64,000 nucleotides of DNA from JANJUB01 sp031386985 (GCA_031386985.1 JANNCV010000044.1:186001-250000), one strand, 5' to 3'; shown: positions 50,494 to 59,330, counted from the stretch's first letter. The notes: generated by a model not told the origin, from the sequence alone. Translations and numbers: made by a program.

Positions 50494-52830
50494 ATGTTCG
50501 CAAGTCTGATCCTTTTTGTCACCATGAGCCAGTCCAATGCCCACCTCGGACCGATCCCTTTGCCGCGAGGTCGGATTTCCGTAGGCCCCGGGCGCGTCGA
50601 GGGCATGGCCGTGATGCCGCAGATGAGCCCTCCCAACAAGACGGGACGCTGGATCTGGACGGAAGGCGACCCTGGCGCAGTCCGTTTGTTCAAAAGGATC
50701 GAGTGCGCCAAGGCGCCGGGGCGGGCGGTGGTTCGCATCACGTCCGAATGCAGCTACCGGCTCTACATCAACGGGCAGATTGTCGCGCGAGGCCCAGCCG
50801 ACATAGGCCGAGACTACGACATCGGCCCGACCGGGCCCTGGCTGTACGACGTGATGGACGTGAGACGTTGGATCAAGAAGGGCGTCAATGCGATCGCCGT
50901 CGAGGTGGTCTCGCGTCCGCTTGTCCAGAGCGAGGGGCGTTTGGGCAAGCCCGGACTTTGGGTGGAGGCGGACCTCGACGACCTCCGGATCGGATCCGAT
51001 GAGTCGTGGCTTGCAAGTCCCAACCCAAATCTAGGATTCCGGGCGGCTCTGGATGGCGAGCCTCTATTCGGCCGGGGCGAGTTCCTTACCCTGCGGGGAG
51101 ACGGGTCCAGCGAGCAGTGGCTGGAGGGGCGAGGCGACGGTTGGAGACCCGCGATCTTGGCCAAGGAAGCGGAGCGACCCATTTTGCAGAGCGAGATTCC
51201 GGCTCCGATGGAAGCCACCTATCCCGCGATGGGTTACAGCCGGATCCACGGAGGGGCAACGGTGAAGGGCAAGCCTCGGTTCACAGCCCCTGGCGGATTC
51301 TCGGTACGTTTCGACCGGGTCCTGAGCGCTCACGTCGTCTTGCGAGTCAACGGCGGGGAGGGCGCGGTTTTGACCCTCATGCCGAACGAGAGGGACAGCG
51401 AGGGCTTCCACCGGGCGATTCGGCTCGTGCTTGGTAAGGGCCGGCAGACTTTCGAGGTGCCCTTCTTCGACAGCTTCTCGACGATCAACATCGAGGCGAC
51501 GGGAGTGTCCAGCCCGATCGAGATCGAGGAAGTCCGCGCGGTCTTCCGCTCCTACCCGGTGAGGTACCGAGGGGAGTTCGAGTGCAACGATTCATCGCTC
51601 AACGCAATTTGGAAGGCAGGAAGATGGTCCACCCAGATCTGCATGCAGACGCACCATCTGGACTCGCCACATCATCAGGAGCCCATCAGCGACCCAGGGG
51701 ACTACCTGATCGAAGCGCTCATCAGCTACAACGTCTTCGGCGAGGCGGGGCTGGCCAGGCAAGACCTCCGGAAGTACGCCCAGATCATCCGAAATCGGGA
51801 GAGCAAGGTATTCCACACCAGCTACGCCCTGCTCTGGCTGCAGATGTTGACAGACTACTGGCAACACACCGGCGATCGGAGCCTGATCGAGGAGTTAGCG
51901 CAAACCGCCTTTGGCTTGGTCGACACTTGGGAAACCTGGCGGGGACCGAACGGTCTCGTCTCGAATCCCCCCAACTTCATGTTCATCGACTGGGTAGAGA
52001 TCGAGGGCTTCAACCTGCACCACCCCCCGGCGGTCATCGGGCAAGGCGTTCTGACGGCTTTTTACTACCGAGCCCTCGACGATATCGTCCAGATCGCGGA
52101 GTTGCTAGGCGACTCGGCTCGGAGGCAGCGCAGCATGGACAGACGGGCCAGCGTCCGCGAGGCCTTCAACCGGGAACTCTGGTCGGCCTCCAAACAGCTC
52201 TTCCGCGATGGAAAGCCTGGGCAATCGCAATCGCCTCTTGGAAGCTGGCTCCCGGCAGACAAACCCATTGAGACCTTCTCTAGCCAAGTGAACATCCTGG
52301 CTTGCGCCTATGGCCTCGTGCCGGAGAAAGATGCCCGGCAAGTGCTCTCGCAGGTGATGGAAAGCGGTCCCGCCAACTGCCAGCCCTACTTTATGCACTT
52401 CGCGTTCGAAGCCCTTGATCGAACCGACCTCTTTAACGACTGGGCAACCCGGCAGATGCGCCGATGGAAGTTGGTTCCCGACACTCAGACGTTCACTGAG
52501 ATGTGGGATCGTGGAGATTACAGCCATGCTTGGCAATGCACTCCAACCTATCAGATGAGCGCGCGAATCCTCGGCGTCTCCCCGCAGGCTCCGGGCTACC
52601 GGCACGTTCGGATCCAGACCTCGCTCTGCGATCTGGAGTGGGCCAAAGGCTCGATCCCAACTCCGAGGGGGAGCGTGAGAATCAGTTGGGAGAGGGACGA
52701 GGACGAGTTCCGGCTTCGAGTCCAGGTTCCCAGAGGCGCGAAGGCGACGGTTGTCCTGCCGGATGCGACGTCCCGGGAAGTGGGTTCGGGCGACCATTCG
52801 TTCCGTTGCCCCCTTAAGAGTGCAAGCTGA
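50494..52830 (+). CDS. Alpha-L-rhamnosidase-like glycoside hydrolase (GH78), cassette 3 cargo
   Basis: A 778-residue exported protein with a signal peptide (MFASLILFVTMSQSNA). The N-terminal beta domains (about 45-200) include FKRIECAKAPGRAVVRITS and YRLYINGQIVARGPAD, the carbohydrate-binding module common in rhamnosidases. The (alpha/alpha)6 barrel (about 365-680) has DSPHHQEPISDPGDYLIEAL, TFTEMWDRGDYSHAW and then a C-terminal beta domain with LGVSPQAPGYRHVRI, as in GH78. The general-acid Glu is likely the one in DSPHHQEP or TEMWD. It would release rhamnose from plant or bacterial glycans. The region is visibly richer in G+C than the flanks, which suggests recent transfer. Confidence 0.85.
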   Translation: MFASLILFVTMSQSNAHLGPIPLPRGRISVGPGRVEGMAVMPQMSPPNKTGRWIWTEGDPGAVRLFKRIECAKAPGRAVVRITSECSYRLYINGQIVARGPADIGRDYDIGPTGPWLYDVMDVRRWIKKGVNAIAVEVVSRPLVQSEGRLGKPGLWVEADLDDLRIGSDESWLASPNPNLGFRAALDGEPLFGRGEFLTLRGDGSSEQWLEGRGDGWRPAILAKEAERPILQSEIPAPMEATYPAMGYSRIHGGATVKGKPRFTAPGGFSVRFDRVLSAHVVLRVNGGEGAVLTLMPNERDSEGFHRAIRLVLGKGRQTFEVPFFDSFSTINIEATGVSSPIEIEEVRAVFRSYPVRYRGEFECNDSSLNAIWKAGRWSTQICMQTHHLDSPHHQEPISDPGDYLIEALISYNVFGEAGLARQDLRKYAQIIRNRESKVFHTSYALLWLQMLTDYWQHTGDRSLIEELAQTAFGLVDTWETWRGPNGLVSNPPNFMFIDWVEIEGFNLHHPPAVIGQGVLTAFYYRALDDIVQIAELLGDSARRQRSMDRRASVREAFNRELWSASKQLFRDGKPGQSQSPLGSWLPADKPIETFSSQVNILACAYGLVPEKDARQVLSQVMESGPANCQPYFMHFAFEALDRTDLFNDWATRQMRRWKLVPDTQTFTEMWDRGDYSHAWQCTPTYQMSARILGVSPQAPGYRHVRIQTSLCDLEWAKGSIPTPRGSVRISWERDEDEFRLRVQVPRGAKATVVLPDATSREVGSGDHSFRCPLKSAS

Positions 52831-52978
52831 GCACAAGGTCCAACCGGCGCGCAAGGCGTGGTAGCTCCAATCCGAGCCACTCCCGTCGAAGATCGTGAGG
52901 ACGTTGTCCAGCCAGCGCTCCGCGCATGGAGCGACACTTTCAGAGGCACACCGGATCCGCCCGGCGGACTCTCACTTC

Positions 52979-53107
52979 GTCTGTCTTAGCCCCTGGATTT
53001 CGTGAGACTTCCTGAGACATCCGCAGACTCGACTAAGAGGCTTTTCGACCTATCTTTCTTCAGTCCTAAGGAGGGCGCCGGGGGTACGAGTCCCTCTGAG
53101 GCCGCCA
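52979..53107 (+). repeat. Cassette end repeat, copy 3 (129 bp, with tRNA-Arg 3' end)
   Basis: Matches copy 1 along its full 129 bp. Its tRNA part (53064-53107) has two changes against copy 1 (TTCGAG to TACGAG, CTCCGAG to CTCTGAG), consistent with decay of a non-functional tRNA fragment. It marks the outer boundary of the array. The 324-bp space between the rhamnosidase and PhyH genes holds this repeat and nothing else I can identify. Confidence 0.92.
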
Positions 53108-53154
53108 CTTTTAAGCCCCGTTGTAGTTGGAATTTTAGCCTGTGAAGTTCGAGA

Positions 53155-53844
53155 GTGCATGATCTCGGTATGCTCCGCTCAATGGGTGCCTTACAATTGC
53201 AGGGCTTCGAAATCTTGACGGGCATGTTCACGCTGGATGAAATCCAGGGGATGATGCGCTGGATTCCCTCCCTAGAGAACTCCGCGGGAACGCGCAATCT
53301 CCTTACGTTGCCTCAGTGCCGAAAACTCGCGGCAAACCGCAATATTATGAGTTGGGTCGGCGAGGACCTTGGGCCAAACTCCATCCCCATTCGAGCCATC
53401 CTCTTTGACAAGAATGCCTCGACGAATTGGAACCTTGGTTGGCATCAAGACAAAAAGATAGCCTTGAGCCGTAGGATCGAAGTTGAGGGGTTCAGCGCCT
53501 GGTCGGAGAAAGAGGGGGTATCGCATTGCCAGCCCCCCGCATGGGTGCTTGAGCAGTGTTTGGCGGTCCGAATTCATCTTGATCCATGCGGAATGGAGAA
53601 CGGACCACTCAGAGCGATTCCAGGCAGTCATTTGTCGGGCTTACGACCAGGGCCAGATTCCGCTGAACTCTTGAAGGAAGTGATTTGCACCACCGAGATC
53701 GGCGATGTGATTCTGATGAAACCCCTTACCTTCCATGCTTCCAGCAAGGCCCTAACGCCCTCCCATCGAAGGGTGATTCACATCGAGTTTTCATCGGCAA
53801 AGTTACCCGGCGGGTTAGCGTGGCAAGTTGAAAGGCAACTCTAG
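53155..53844 (+). CDS. Phytanoyl-CoA dioxygenase (PhyH)-like protein
   Basis: A 229-residue non-heme iron/2-oxoglutarate oxygenase. The iron triad is readable: HxD in LGWHQDKK (about 101-103) and the distal His in KPLTFHASSKA (about 190). The distal Arg that binds 2-oxoglutarate would be in HRRVIHIEF. ENGPLRAIPGSHLSG is the family signature before the second His. It hydroxylates an unknown small substrate. The GTG start lies 47 bases after the last cassette repeat, so the gene is probably ancestral flank rather than cargo, but its first codons could have been changed by the insertion. Confidence 0.85.
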   Translation: MHDLGMLRSMGALQLQGFEILTGMFTLDEIQGMMRWIPSLENSAGTRNLLTLPQCRKLAANRNIMSWVGEDLGPNSIPIRAILFDKNASTNWNLGWHQDKKIALSRRIEVEGFSAWSEKEGVSHCQPPAWVLEQCLAVRIHLDPCGMENGPLRAIPGSHLSGLRPGPDSAELLKEVICTTEIGDVILMKPLTFHASSKALTPSHRRVIHIEFSSAKLPGGLAWQVERQL

Positions 53845-55025
53845 CCGCTGAATCCCCGCCGCGCCATATCCGCGGCTCGAGCACGAGCCTGATCCGCCAT
53901 GGGGCTGATACCAAACCGTTTGACGATCTCCTGATAGGTAGCAAATGCCCTCTGGGGATTCCCGAGAGCGGTTTCGCTGAGAATTGCGATGCGGAACAAA
54001 GCTGATTCAATTTCGGAAGGACGGGCGTTAGGATGACTCATGGCGCGATCGAATAGTTGGACAGCCATCGCATATTGGCCCTGCATCTCCACTTTGTGGG
54101 CGCACTGCAAGAAAACTTCAACCGGGACTCCGCCGGGAGAGCCCAGTATGCAAATCCCAATAGAAACAGGCTCATCCATTTCACGCATCATTCGCGGCAA
54201 GAGGCGGTGAAACGTCGCTGCGCACTCCGGCTTCACGCCATAAGGATCGCGAAGCGAGCGGTGCATCCAATGCAGTGCAACGAACGGATCATCGGGAGCA
54301 GATTTGGCGATATCCGCGAGTTCCCTCGCGGTGATAATGCTATAGTCGCTACCGGCGTCGCTTACCATGGATTTCGCCTCTGACGCTTCGACTGAGTCGC
54401 GCTGAGGCAAGAATGCCATGCACATCAAGAACCCACCGGCCGCTCCACCGAGGTGAGCGAAATGTGCCGTTCCTGACTCAAGATTGATCAGCAAGAAGAA
54501 GAGATCAATGCCCAGGTAATAGAGTGTAACCCCCCACATTGGCCACTCGAAGGTAGTCCAGAACAGCCAACCCAGGCCAAATACGAATTTCACCTTGCTG
54601 AAGGGAAACATAAAGAGTGCGGCGCCCATAACTCCCATAATCGCTCCCGACGCTCCGAAGGCTGGAATTTCTGGTTTCGATTGAGCAAAGAAGAGATAGT
54701 GAAGCAAGCTGCCGGTTAAGTGCGATGCGGCATAAACGATGAGATATTTCCACCATTTCAACCGCCCCTCAACGGCGAAGCCGACCAAGTAAAAGAACCA
54801 CATATTGCCCAAGAGATGCATGATGTCGCCATGCAGAAATGCGCTCGAAACCCAGTTGAAAATGCCGTTGTTATTCCCGGAAAGTCCATATTGGATGGCG
54901 ATTTCTTTGTGAATCACCAGACCATTTGTTGTAAAAACGTAAACAACCAAGTTCACGAGCATCAAGGCAATCGTAGCGTAGGGCGTCGTTTCTGGCGGGT
55001 TCTTGGTCTTGACCGGAAGAAGCAT
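53841..55025 (-). CDS. Rhomboid-family intramembrane serine protease with C-terminal helical domain
   Basis: A 394-residue membrane protein. Six helices cover about 15-215 with the catalytic Ser in FGASGAIMG (about 128) and His in AHFAHLGGAAGG (about 188), plus HGDIMHLLGNMWFF, which is the conserved rhomboid L1-TM2 motif. The C-terminal 170 residues are soluble and TPR-like (QYAMAVQLFDRAMSHP, NPQRAFATYQEIVKRFG). It cleaves membrane-spanning proteins; the extra domain probably recruits a partner. TAAACT ends 6 nt before the ATG. The 3' end overlaps that of the PhyH gene by four bases. Confidence 0.9.
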   Translation of the reverse strand: MLLPVKTKNPPETTPYATIALMLVNLVVYVFTTNGLVIHKEIAIQYGLSGNNNGIFNWVSSAFLHGDIMHLLGNMWFFYLVGFAVEGRLKWWKYLIVYAASHLTGSLLHYLFFAQSKPEIPAFGASGAIMGVMGAALFMFPFSKVKFVFGLGWLFWTTFEWPMWGVTLYYLGIDLFFLLINLESGTAHFAHLGGAAGGFLMCMAFLPQRDSVEASEAKSMVSDAGSDYSIITARELADIAKSAPDDPFVALHWMHRSLRDPYGVKPECAATFHRLLPRMMREMDEPVSIGICILGSPGGVPVEVFLQCAHKVEMQGQYAMAVQLFDRAMSHPNARPSEIESALFRIAILSETALGNPQRAFATYQEIVKRFGISPMADQARARAADMARRGFSG

Positions 55026-55031
55026 TCGTGG

Positions 55032-55037
55032 AGTTTA
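55032..55037 (-). promoter_or_regulatory. Putative -10 element of a leaderless promoter
   Basis: TAAACT on the minus strand, then CCACGA, then ATG at 55025. The block TAAACTCCAC is identical to that before the hydrolase gene at 396. Confidence 0.5.
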
Positions 55038-55062
55038 GCGCGAATTTTGGGTTTGCCGGGGA

Positions 55063-56043
55063 TTACACCGGCGTTTGTTGAAAGAGCCGACGGACGATTT
55101 CCTCCATGCTGAGTTCATCAATCTTAACGTCGCACACGGGCAGATTCTGTAACACCGCCGAAACGATTGCAGCCGTCTCAGTGCGCTTGACCTCTAGCAC
55201 GGCGACGCCATCATCCAAGGAGACTAGCGTGCCGTACTTTTCCAGATCGTCCTTTTCAACTTCGGATTCCAAAGTCAAAATCACGGTTTTGGTGTCGCTG
55301 AACTGCTCGGTCAGCCGATCCAACGTTCCTTCGAAAACTACGGCCCCCTTATCAATCACCACGACCCGATCACAAAGCTCGACCACGTCTTGCATGTAGT
55401 GGCTCGTCAGCAAGATGGTTGAACCATCCGATCGGTGCATTTCACGCAAGAACTCGCGCATTTTCTTTTGGGAGACGACGTCAAGACCAAGTGTGGGCTC
55501 ATCAAGAAAAAGCACCCGAGGAGCGTGAATCAGGGCGGCGACTAGTTCACACTTCATGCGCTCGCCCAAGCTCATTTTTCTCACCTGAGTGTGGAGCACC
55601 TCTTTGATCTGCAAGGTTTCTACCAGGGCATCCATACGAGATTTGAAGACTTTCTCCTCGATCTCATAGAGTTCGCGCAAAACGATAAAGCTATCCCAAG
55701 CGGGCAGATCCCACCAGAGCTGATTCTTGTTTCCCATGACCAGCGCGATCTGGCGAAGCATCTCATTCTTGCGGGCGAAAGGCTCAAAGCCAAGCACCGT
55801 GGCTTTTCCCGAAGTTGGATAGAGGATCCCGCTGAGCATCTTGAGGGTAGTGGTCTTGCCGGCTCCGTTTGGCCCCAAAAACCCGACGAGCTCGCCTTGC
55901 TCAATGCGCAGGTTCACGTCCTTAACGGCGATCGTTTCCTTCTTTTCGGAGCTGACGAGTGCTTTTAGAGAGCCCAAAATGCCGGGGGCCTTCTTGGTTG
56001 AGACGTACACTTTGCTCAGGTCAACGGTCTCAACGGCAAGCAT
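55063..56043 (-). CDS. ABC transporter ATP-binding protein (ABC-2 family), orphan
   Basis: A 326-residue ATPase: Walker A GPNGAGKTT (about 59-67), signature MSLGERMKCELVAAL (about 158-172), Walker B VLFLDEPTLGLD (about 179-190) and the switch His in LTSHYMQD. The C-terminal third is a regulatory extension. Its family pairs with ABC-2 permeases (the ABC_tran/DUF4162-like group), but no permease gene is adjacent. It has a TAAACT leaderless-type promoter. Confidence 0.88.
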   Translation of the reverse strand: MLAVETVDLSKVYVSTKKAPGILGSLKALVSSEKKETIAVKDVNLRIEQGELVGFLGPNGAGKTTTLKMLSGILYPTSGKATVLGFEPFARKNEMLRQIALVMGNKNQLWWDLPAWDSFIVLRELYEIEEKVFKSRMDALVETLQIKEVLHTQVRKMSLGERMKCELVAALIHAPRVLFLDEPTLGLDVVSQKKMREFLREMHRSDGSTILLTSHYMQDVVELCDRVVVIDKGAVVFEGTLDRLTEQFSDTKTVILTLESEVEKDDLEKYGTLVSLDDGVAVLEVKRTETAAIVSAVLQNLPVCDVKIDELSMEEIVRRLFQQTPV

Positions 56044-56049
56044 AGTGAG

Positions 56050-56055
56050 AGTTTA
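56050..56055 (-). promoter_or_regulatory. Putative -10 element of a leaderless promoter
   Basis: TAAACT on the minus strand, 6 nt before the ATG at 56043. It lies across the end of the cdsA gene. Confidence 0.5.
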
Positions 56056-56805
56056 CTTGGAAGCGTAGTAGAGGATCATGTAAATGGGTATGGCGGTGAA
56101 GAGGAGCGAATCAATGCGATCAAGTATGCCACCGTGACCAGGCAAAAGCGATCCCGAGTCCTTTGCCCCCACCTTCCGCTTGAGCGAGCTCTGAAAGAGG
56201 TCGCCGATCTGTCCCAACGTTCCGCTAATCAGGCCGCATCCAAGCGCGAACGATAGGGGAATTTGAATCAGATAGCCGGTGACTCCGGCCCCAAGGATGC
56301 AGCCGACCAGATTAGCCGCCGCCCCTTCCCAGGTCTTCTTGGGGGATATGGAAGGAGCTAGGGGGTGCTTGCCAAAGGCCTTGCCCGCAAAAATCGCCAG
56401 AGAATCGCCAATCCATAAGGGGATCAACGTCAGTAATATCAAATTCCTGAACTCCCAATCACCGTTCGCGTATAGTTGGTGCTGTAAAAGCATCGCGGCT
56501 AAGGGCGCCCCAATCCAAAGTGAAGCAATGTGGACCCAAAGCCCTCTTAGTCCTGCAGTTGCAACGCCAAGGGCCCACAGAGCGAGCAAAATGGGAGGCC
56601 ATGGGGCATCCCTAAAAACCAGCACGAAGGGAATAACCATCGCCCCTAGCAGAGGTGGCTTAGCCTCAAACAGCTTCCCCAACTCCAAGCAACCAATAAC
56701 AGCCGCCGCCAACGCGATAGCCCCGAAAAACCAAGGCTGCGTGTAAAAACACGCAGCCAAAACTAGAGGAATCCCCACGAGCGCGGTTAGAACCCGCTGC
56801 TTCAC
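56053..56805 (-). CDS. cdsA: Phosphatidate cytidylyltransferase
   Basis: A 250-residue membrane enzyme with about eight helices. The CdsA signature is complete: SSLKRKVGAKDSGSLLPGHG, continuing into GILDRIDS (about 208-236), with the Asp residues that hold Mg2+ and CTP. KKTWEGAAANLVGC is the other conserved loop. It makes CDP-diacylglycerol for phospholipid synthesis. GTG start, 4 bases after the stop of the LuxR-type gene; they are likely one transcript. The usual neighbours uppS and dxr are not present. Confidence 0.93.
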   Translation of the reverse strand: MKQRVLTALVGIPLVLAACFYTQPWFFGAIALAAAVIGCLELGKLFEAKPPLLGAMVIPFVLVFRDAPWPPILLALWALGVATAGLRGLWVHIASLWIGAPLAAMLLQHQLYANGDWEFRNLILLTLIPLWIGDSLAIFAGKAFGKHPLAPSISPKKTWEGAAANLVGCILGAGVTGYLIQIPLSFALGCGLISGTLGQIGDLFQSSLKRKVGAKDSGSLLPGHGGILDRIDSLLFTAIPIYMILYYASK

Positions 56806-56809
56806 GCGA

Positions 56810-57418
56810 TTATTCTTCGATGGACGTCGGTTGTCCGGTCAGCTTAAGGGCGACTTGAACGCGGTTCTCGCAACCGAGCTTTCGCATAACCGAGCTAACT
56901 AGGTTCTTCACGCTCTGCTCTTGCAGGTCAAGAGTTTGCGAAACGCGGCGGTTCGACATTCCCTGTGCAACCAGTTTGGCCACTTCGAGCTCACGTCGCG
57001 TAAGACCACGTCGGCTTCGCGTATAGACCGAGCTCGAATCGTTGACCATACCAACGCTCGCCTTGATTGGAACCTCGGTTCGCAGGCTTCCGAAGCGCTT
57101 GGCGGCGGCAATGAGGGCGGCTCCGCCATCAACCGTTCGGGTGGTGACGTCAGCAGCCTTGAACGCACTCGGCGAATCAGGAGCGGTGATCAGGATCACC
57201 TTGATTCGGCCCGAAGCACGGAGTTCGCCAAGAGTGATCCAGTCGTCAACCTCTAAACCATCAGCCGAAACAACCAACAAGCCCATGTCCGACAAGAGGC
57301 CAGCGGCATGCGAAATAAACTCGCCCCCGCCAACAACTTGTAAATTCCCATCATTCATTAATAGGCTCATGAGCCCATCGCGCATTAACGCATTTTTTGC
57401 AACTACAGCTACTCGCAT
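56810..57418 (-). CDS. LuxR/NarL-type regulator with a degenerate receiver domain
   Basis: A 202-residue protein. The C-terminal HTH (about 137-195) is a standard LuxR type: LTRRELEVAKLVAQGMSNRRV, then VKNLVSSVMRKLGCENRVQV (quoted in two parts). The N-terminal 110 residues have the receiver fold (VAVVAKNALMRDGLMSLLM matches the NarL opening) but the acidic pair after strand 1 is replaced by AK and the phosphoacceptor position in LLVVSADGLEV is not an Asp in register. It is therefore unlikely to be controlled by phosphorylation. TATAAC lies 7 nt upstream of the ATG, giving an almost leaderless mRNA. Confidence 0.85.
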   Translation of the reverse strand: MRVAVVAKNALMRDGLMSLLMNDGNLQVVGGGEFISHAAGLLSDMGLLVVSADGLEVDDWITLGELRASGRIKVILITAPDSPSAFKAADVTTRTVDGGAALIAAAKRFGSLRTEVPIKASVGMVNDSSSVYTRSRRGLTRRELEVAKLVAQGMSNRRVSQTLDLQEQSVKNLVSSVMRKLGCENRVQVALKLTGQPTSIEE

Positions 57419-57507
57419 ACCTACAGTTATACTCTATTGCACGGAAACATCGCTAAAAATTTCTAAAACAAATGCGAGTCTTCGGCAGCCTAACAAACTT
57501 TGCTAGC

Positions 57508-58248
57508 TTAGTCACCCATCATTTCTTCCGTAATGTCAACGTTAACGTAAGTTTCTTGCACGTCGTCTAAGTCTTCCAGGGCGTCGAGAAGCTTTAGAAG
57601 CTTGGGTACATCGTCATTTGTTGGAGCCGCTTTGTTCGTTGCAATGTACGTGAGAACAACTTCACTTGCGCGGATACCATGGGTTTCCATGACATCATTT
57701 GTAATGTGGAGCGAATCAGCCGCCGTCTCTACGATGAAGGAATCTTCGTCAGAAGATACGTCCAGGGCACCCGCATCTAGAGCGAGCAGCGTGAACTCGT
57801 CTTCATCCAATCCTGCACGGGCAACGGTGATTTCGCCGACATGCTTAAATTGCCATCCGACCGAGCCGTTTTCGGCAAGATTACCGCCATGTTTTGTGAA
57901 CGCATGCCTCACTTCAGAAACAGTGCGATTTTTGTTTTCGGTGTAGCACTCCAGCATGATCGCCGAACCGCCGGGACCGTAGCCCTCATAGGTGAGTTCT
58001 TCATAAATCAGGCCCTCCACGGCACCCGATCCACGGTCAATGGCTCTTTTGATGTTTTCTACGGGGACGCTATTCTCTTTCGCTTTCTGAATTGCAACCC
58101 GGAGGCGCGCATTCGTGTCGGGGTCGCTTCCGCCCGCTCGGGCCGCCACGATGATCTCGCGGCTGAGCTTGGTAAAGAGTTTCCCGCGAATTGCGTCTTG
58201 CTTACCTTTGCGGAGTCGGATATTTTTCCATTTGGAGTGGCCGGCCAT
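57508..58248 (-). CDS. yebC: YebC/PmpR-family protein
   Basis: A 246-residue protein of the YebC family from its first residues: MAGHSKWKNIRLRKGKQDA, followed by FTKLSREI, NARLRVAIQKAKENSVP and GPGGSAIMLECYTENKNRT. Family members act as transcription regulators or in relief of ribosome stalling at proline runs. The gene is 18 bases after purM and is probably in one transcript with it. The usual ruvC/ruvA neighbours are missing. Confidence 0.95.
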   Translation of the reverse strand: MAGHSKWKNIRLRKGKQDAIRGKLFTKLSREIIVAARAGGSDPDTNARLRVAIQKAKENSVPVENIKRAIDRGSGAVEGLIYEELTYEGYGPGGSAIMLECYTENKNRTVSEVRHAFTKHGGNLAENGSVGWQFKHVGEITVARAGLDEDEFTLLALDAGALDVSSDEDSFIVETAADSLHITNDVMETHGIRASEVVLTYIATNKAAPTNDDVPKLLKLLDALEDLDDVQETYVNVDITEEMMGD

Positions 58249-58266
58249 GCTTAGATTTTGGCAGGT

Positions 58267-59304
58267 TTATACAATCTGCACGTCGTTGGGGCCAGTTTGA
58301 ATCTGGCCGATGATTGCGGCGGCTTCGCCGGATTGGTTTAGCCGTTGTACAACCCCCGGAGCCATTTCGCGATCCACGATCAAGACCATCCCAATTCCCA
58401 TGTTAAACGCGCGGAACATTTCGCTGTCCTCAACCAGACCGGTGGATTGAATCAGCTTAAAAATGGGCAAAGGCGTCCAGGAATTTCGATCAATAATGGC
58501 TTGAACGTCACTTGGAAGGGCTCGCGGTAAGTTTTCAACTAAGCCGCCACCCGTGATATGCGCAATCCCATAGATTCCAGGGAAATCCTCAAGGAGTGGA
58601 AAAACTGAATTCAAGTAGCAACGATGAGGGCGCAATAGTTCGGTCCCGATCGTTGACCCCAACCCCGGAACCTCATCTCGAACTGATAATCCACCACGCT
58701 CAAACAAAACTCGGCGAGCGAGCGAAAACCCATTCGTATGAAGACCGTCGCTGGCGATTCCAATCACCACATCGCCCGGGTTCGGTTTGGGGCGAGGCAG
58801 GCGTTTTTCAGCATCTACAACCCCAATAATCGCGCCCACGATGTCCACTTCATCATCGTGATAAACCCCCGGCATTTCGGCGGTTTCGCCGCCAAGCAAA
58901 GCAATCCCAGCGCTGGAGCAAGCAGCGGCAATGCTCCCAACTACTTGCTGAAACACGGCCCCGCTCAGGCGAGAAGTGCCGTAATAATCCAAAAAGAACA
59001 GCGGCCTTGCGCCCTGACAGAGGATGTCATTAATGCAGTGATTTACGATATCATGCCCCAGCCCCGAATAATCGCCGATCATGGCGGCGACCTTGGTTTT
59101 TGTGCCAATGCCGTCTATCGAGCTGACCAATATCGGGGATTCGATGCCAGGGAAACTTGCCTTAAAAAGACCCCCAAATCCGCCAACACCAGCGACGACG
59201 TTCTCGGTGTAGGTTGCCTTGATAGCTGGTAGCACCGCGGCGAGCGCGTTCTGCGCCGCATCAATATCAACGCCCGCTTCTCGATACGCGAGGGGTTCTA
59301 TCAT
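58267..59304 (-). CDS. purM: Phosphoribosylformylglycinamidine cyclo-ligase
   Basis: A 345-residue AIR synthetase: YREAGVDIDAAQNAL at the start, SSIDGIGTKTKVA (about 60-72, ATP site), GGETAEMPGVY (about 138) and AHITGGGLVENLPRALP (about 246). It performs step five of purine synthesis in the cytoplasm. TAGCAT lies 8 nt before the ATG. No other pur genes are near. Confidence 0.96.
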   Translation of the reverse strand: MIEPLAYREAGVDIDAAQNALAAVLPAIKATYTENVVAGVGGFGGLFKASFPGIESPILVSSIDGIGTKTKVAAMIGDYSGLGHDIVNHCINDILCQGARPLFFLDYYGTSRLSGAVFQQVVGSIAAACSSAGIALLGGETAEMPGVYHDDEVDIVGAIIGVVDAEKRLPRPKPNPGDVVIGIASDGLHTNGFSLARRVLFERGGLSVRDEVPGLGSTIGTELLRPHRCYLNSVFPLLEDFPGIYGIAHITGGGLVENLPRALPSDVQAIIDRNSWTPLPIFKLIQSTGLVEDSEMFRAFNMGIGMVLIVDREMAPGVVQRLNQSGEAAAIIGQIQTGPNDVQIV

Positions 59305-59330
59305 TTAGCTAGATGCTACCGGAAAAGACC

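Larger units (their letters stand above)
47879..53107 (+). mobile_element. Array of three single-gene cassettes anchored at the tRNA-Arg 3' end
   Basis: Three segments follow the tRNA: 47879-49624, 49625-50424 and 50425-53107. Each carries one gene and ends in a copy of a shared repeat. The full copies (49496-49624 and 52979-53107) are both exactly 129 bp: about 85 bp not found at the tRNA, then 44 bp of the tRNA 3' end. The middle copy keeps the 85-bp part but only the first 13 bp of the tRNA part. No integrase, transposase or excisionase gene lies in the array. The likeliest reading is successive tRNA-targeted integration of non-autonomous elements that share one end and need an integrase in trans. 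Confidence 0.75.

Noticed and set aside
51582..52271. Open frame of 229 codons inside the rhamnosidase gene
   Set aside because: Frame-shifted shadow of a GC-rich gene; its translation is Arg/Pro/Gly-rich with no domain, while the main frame has GH78 features throughout.
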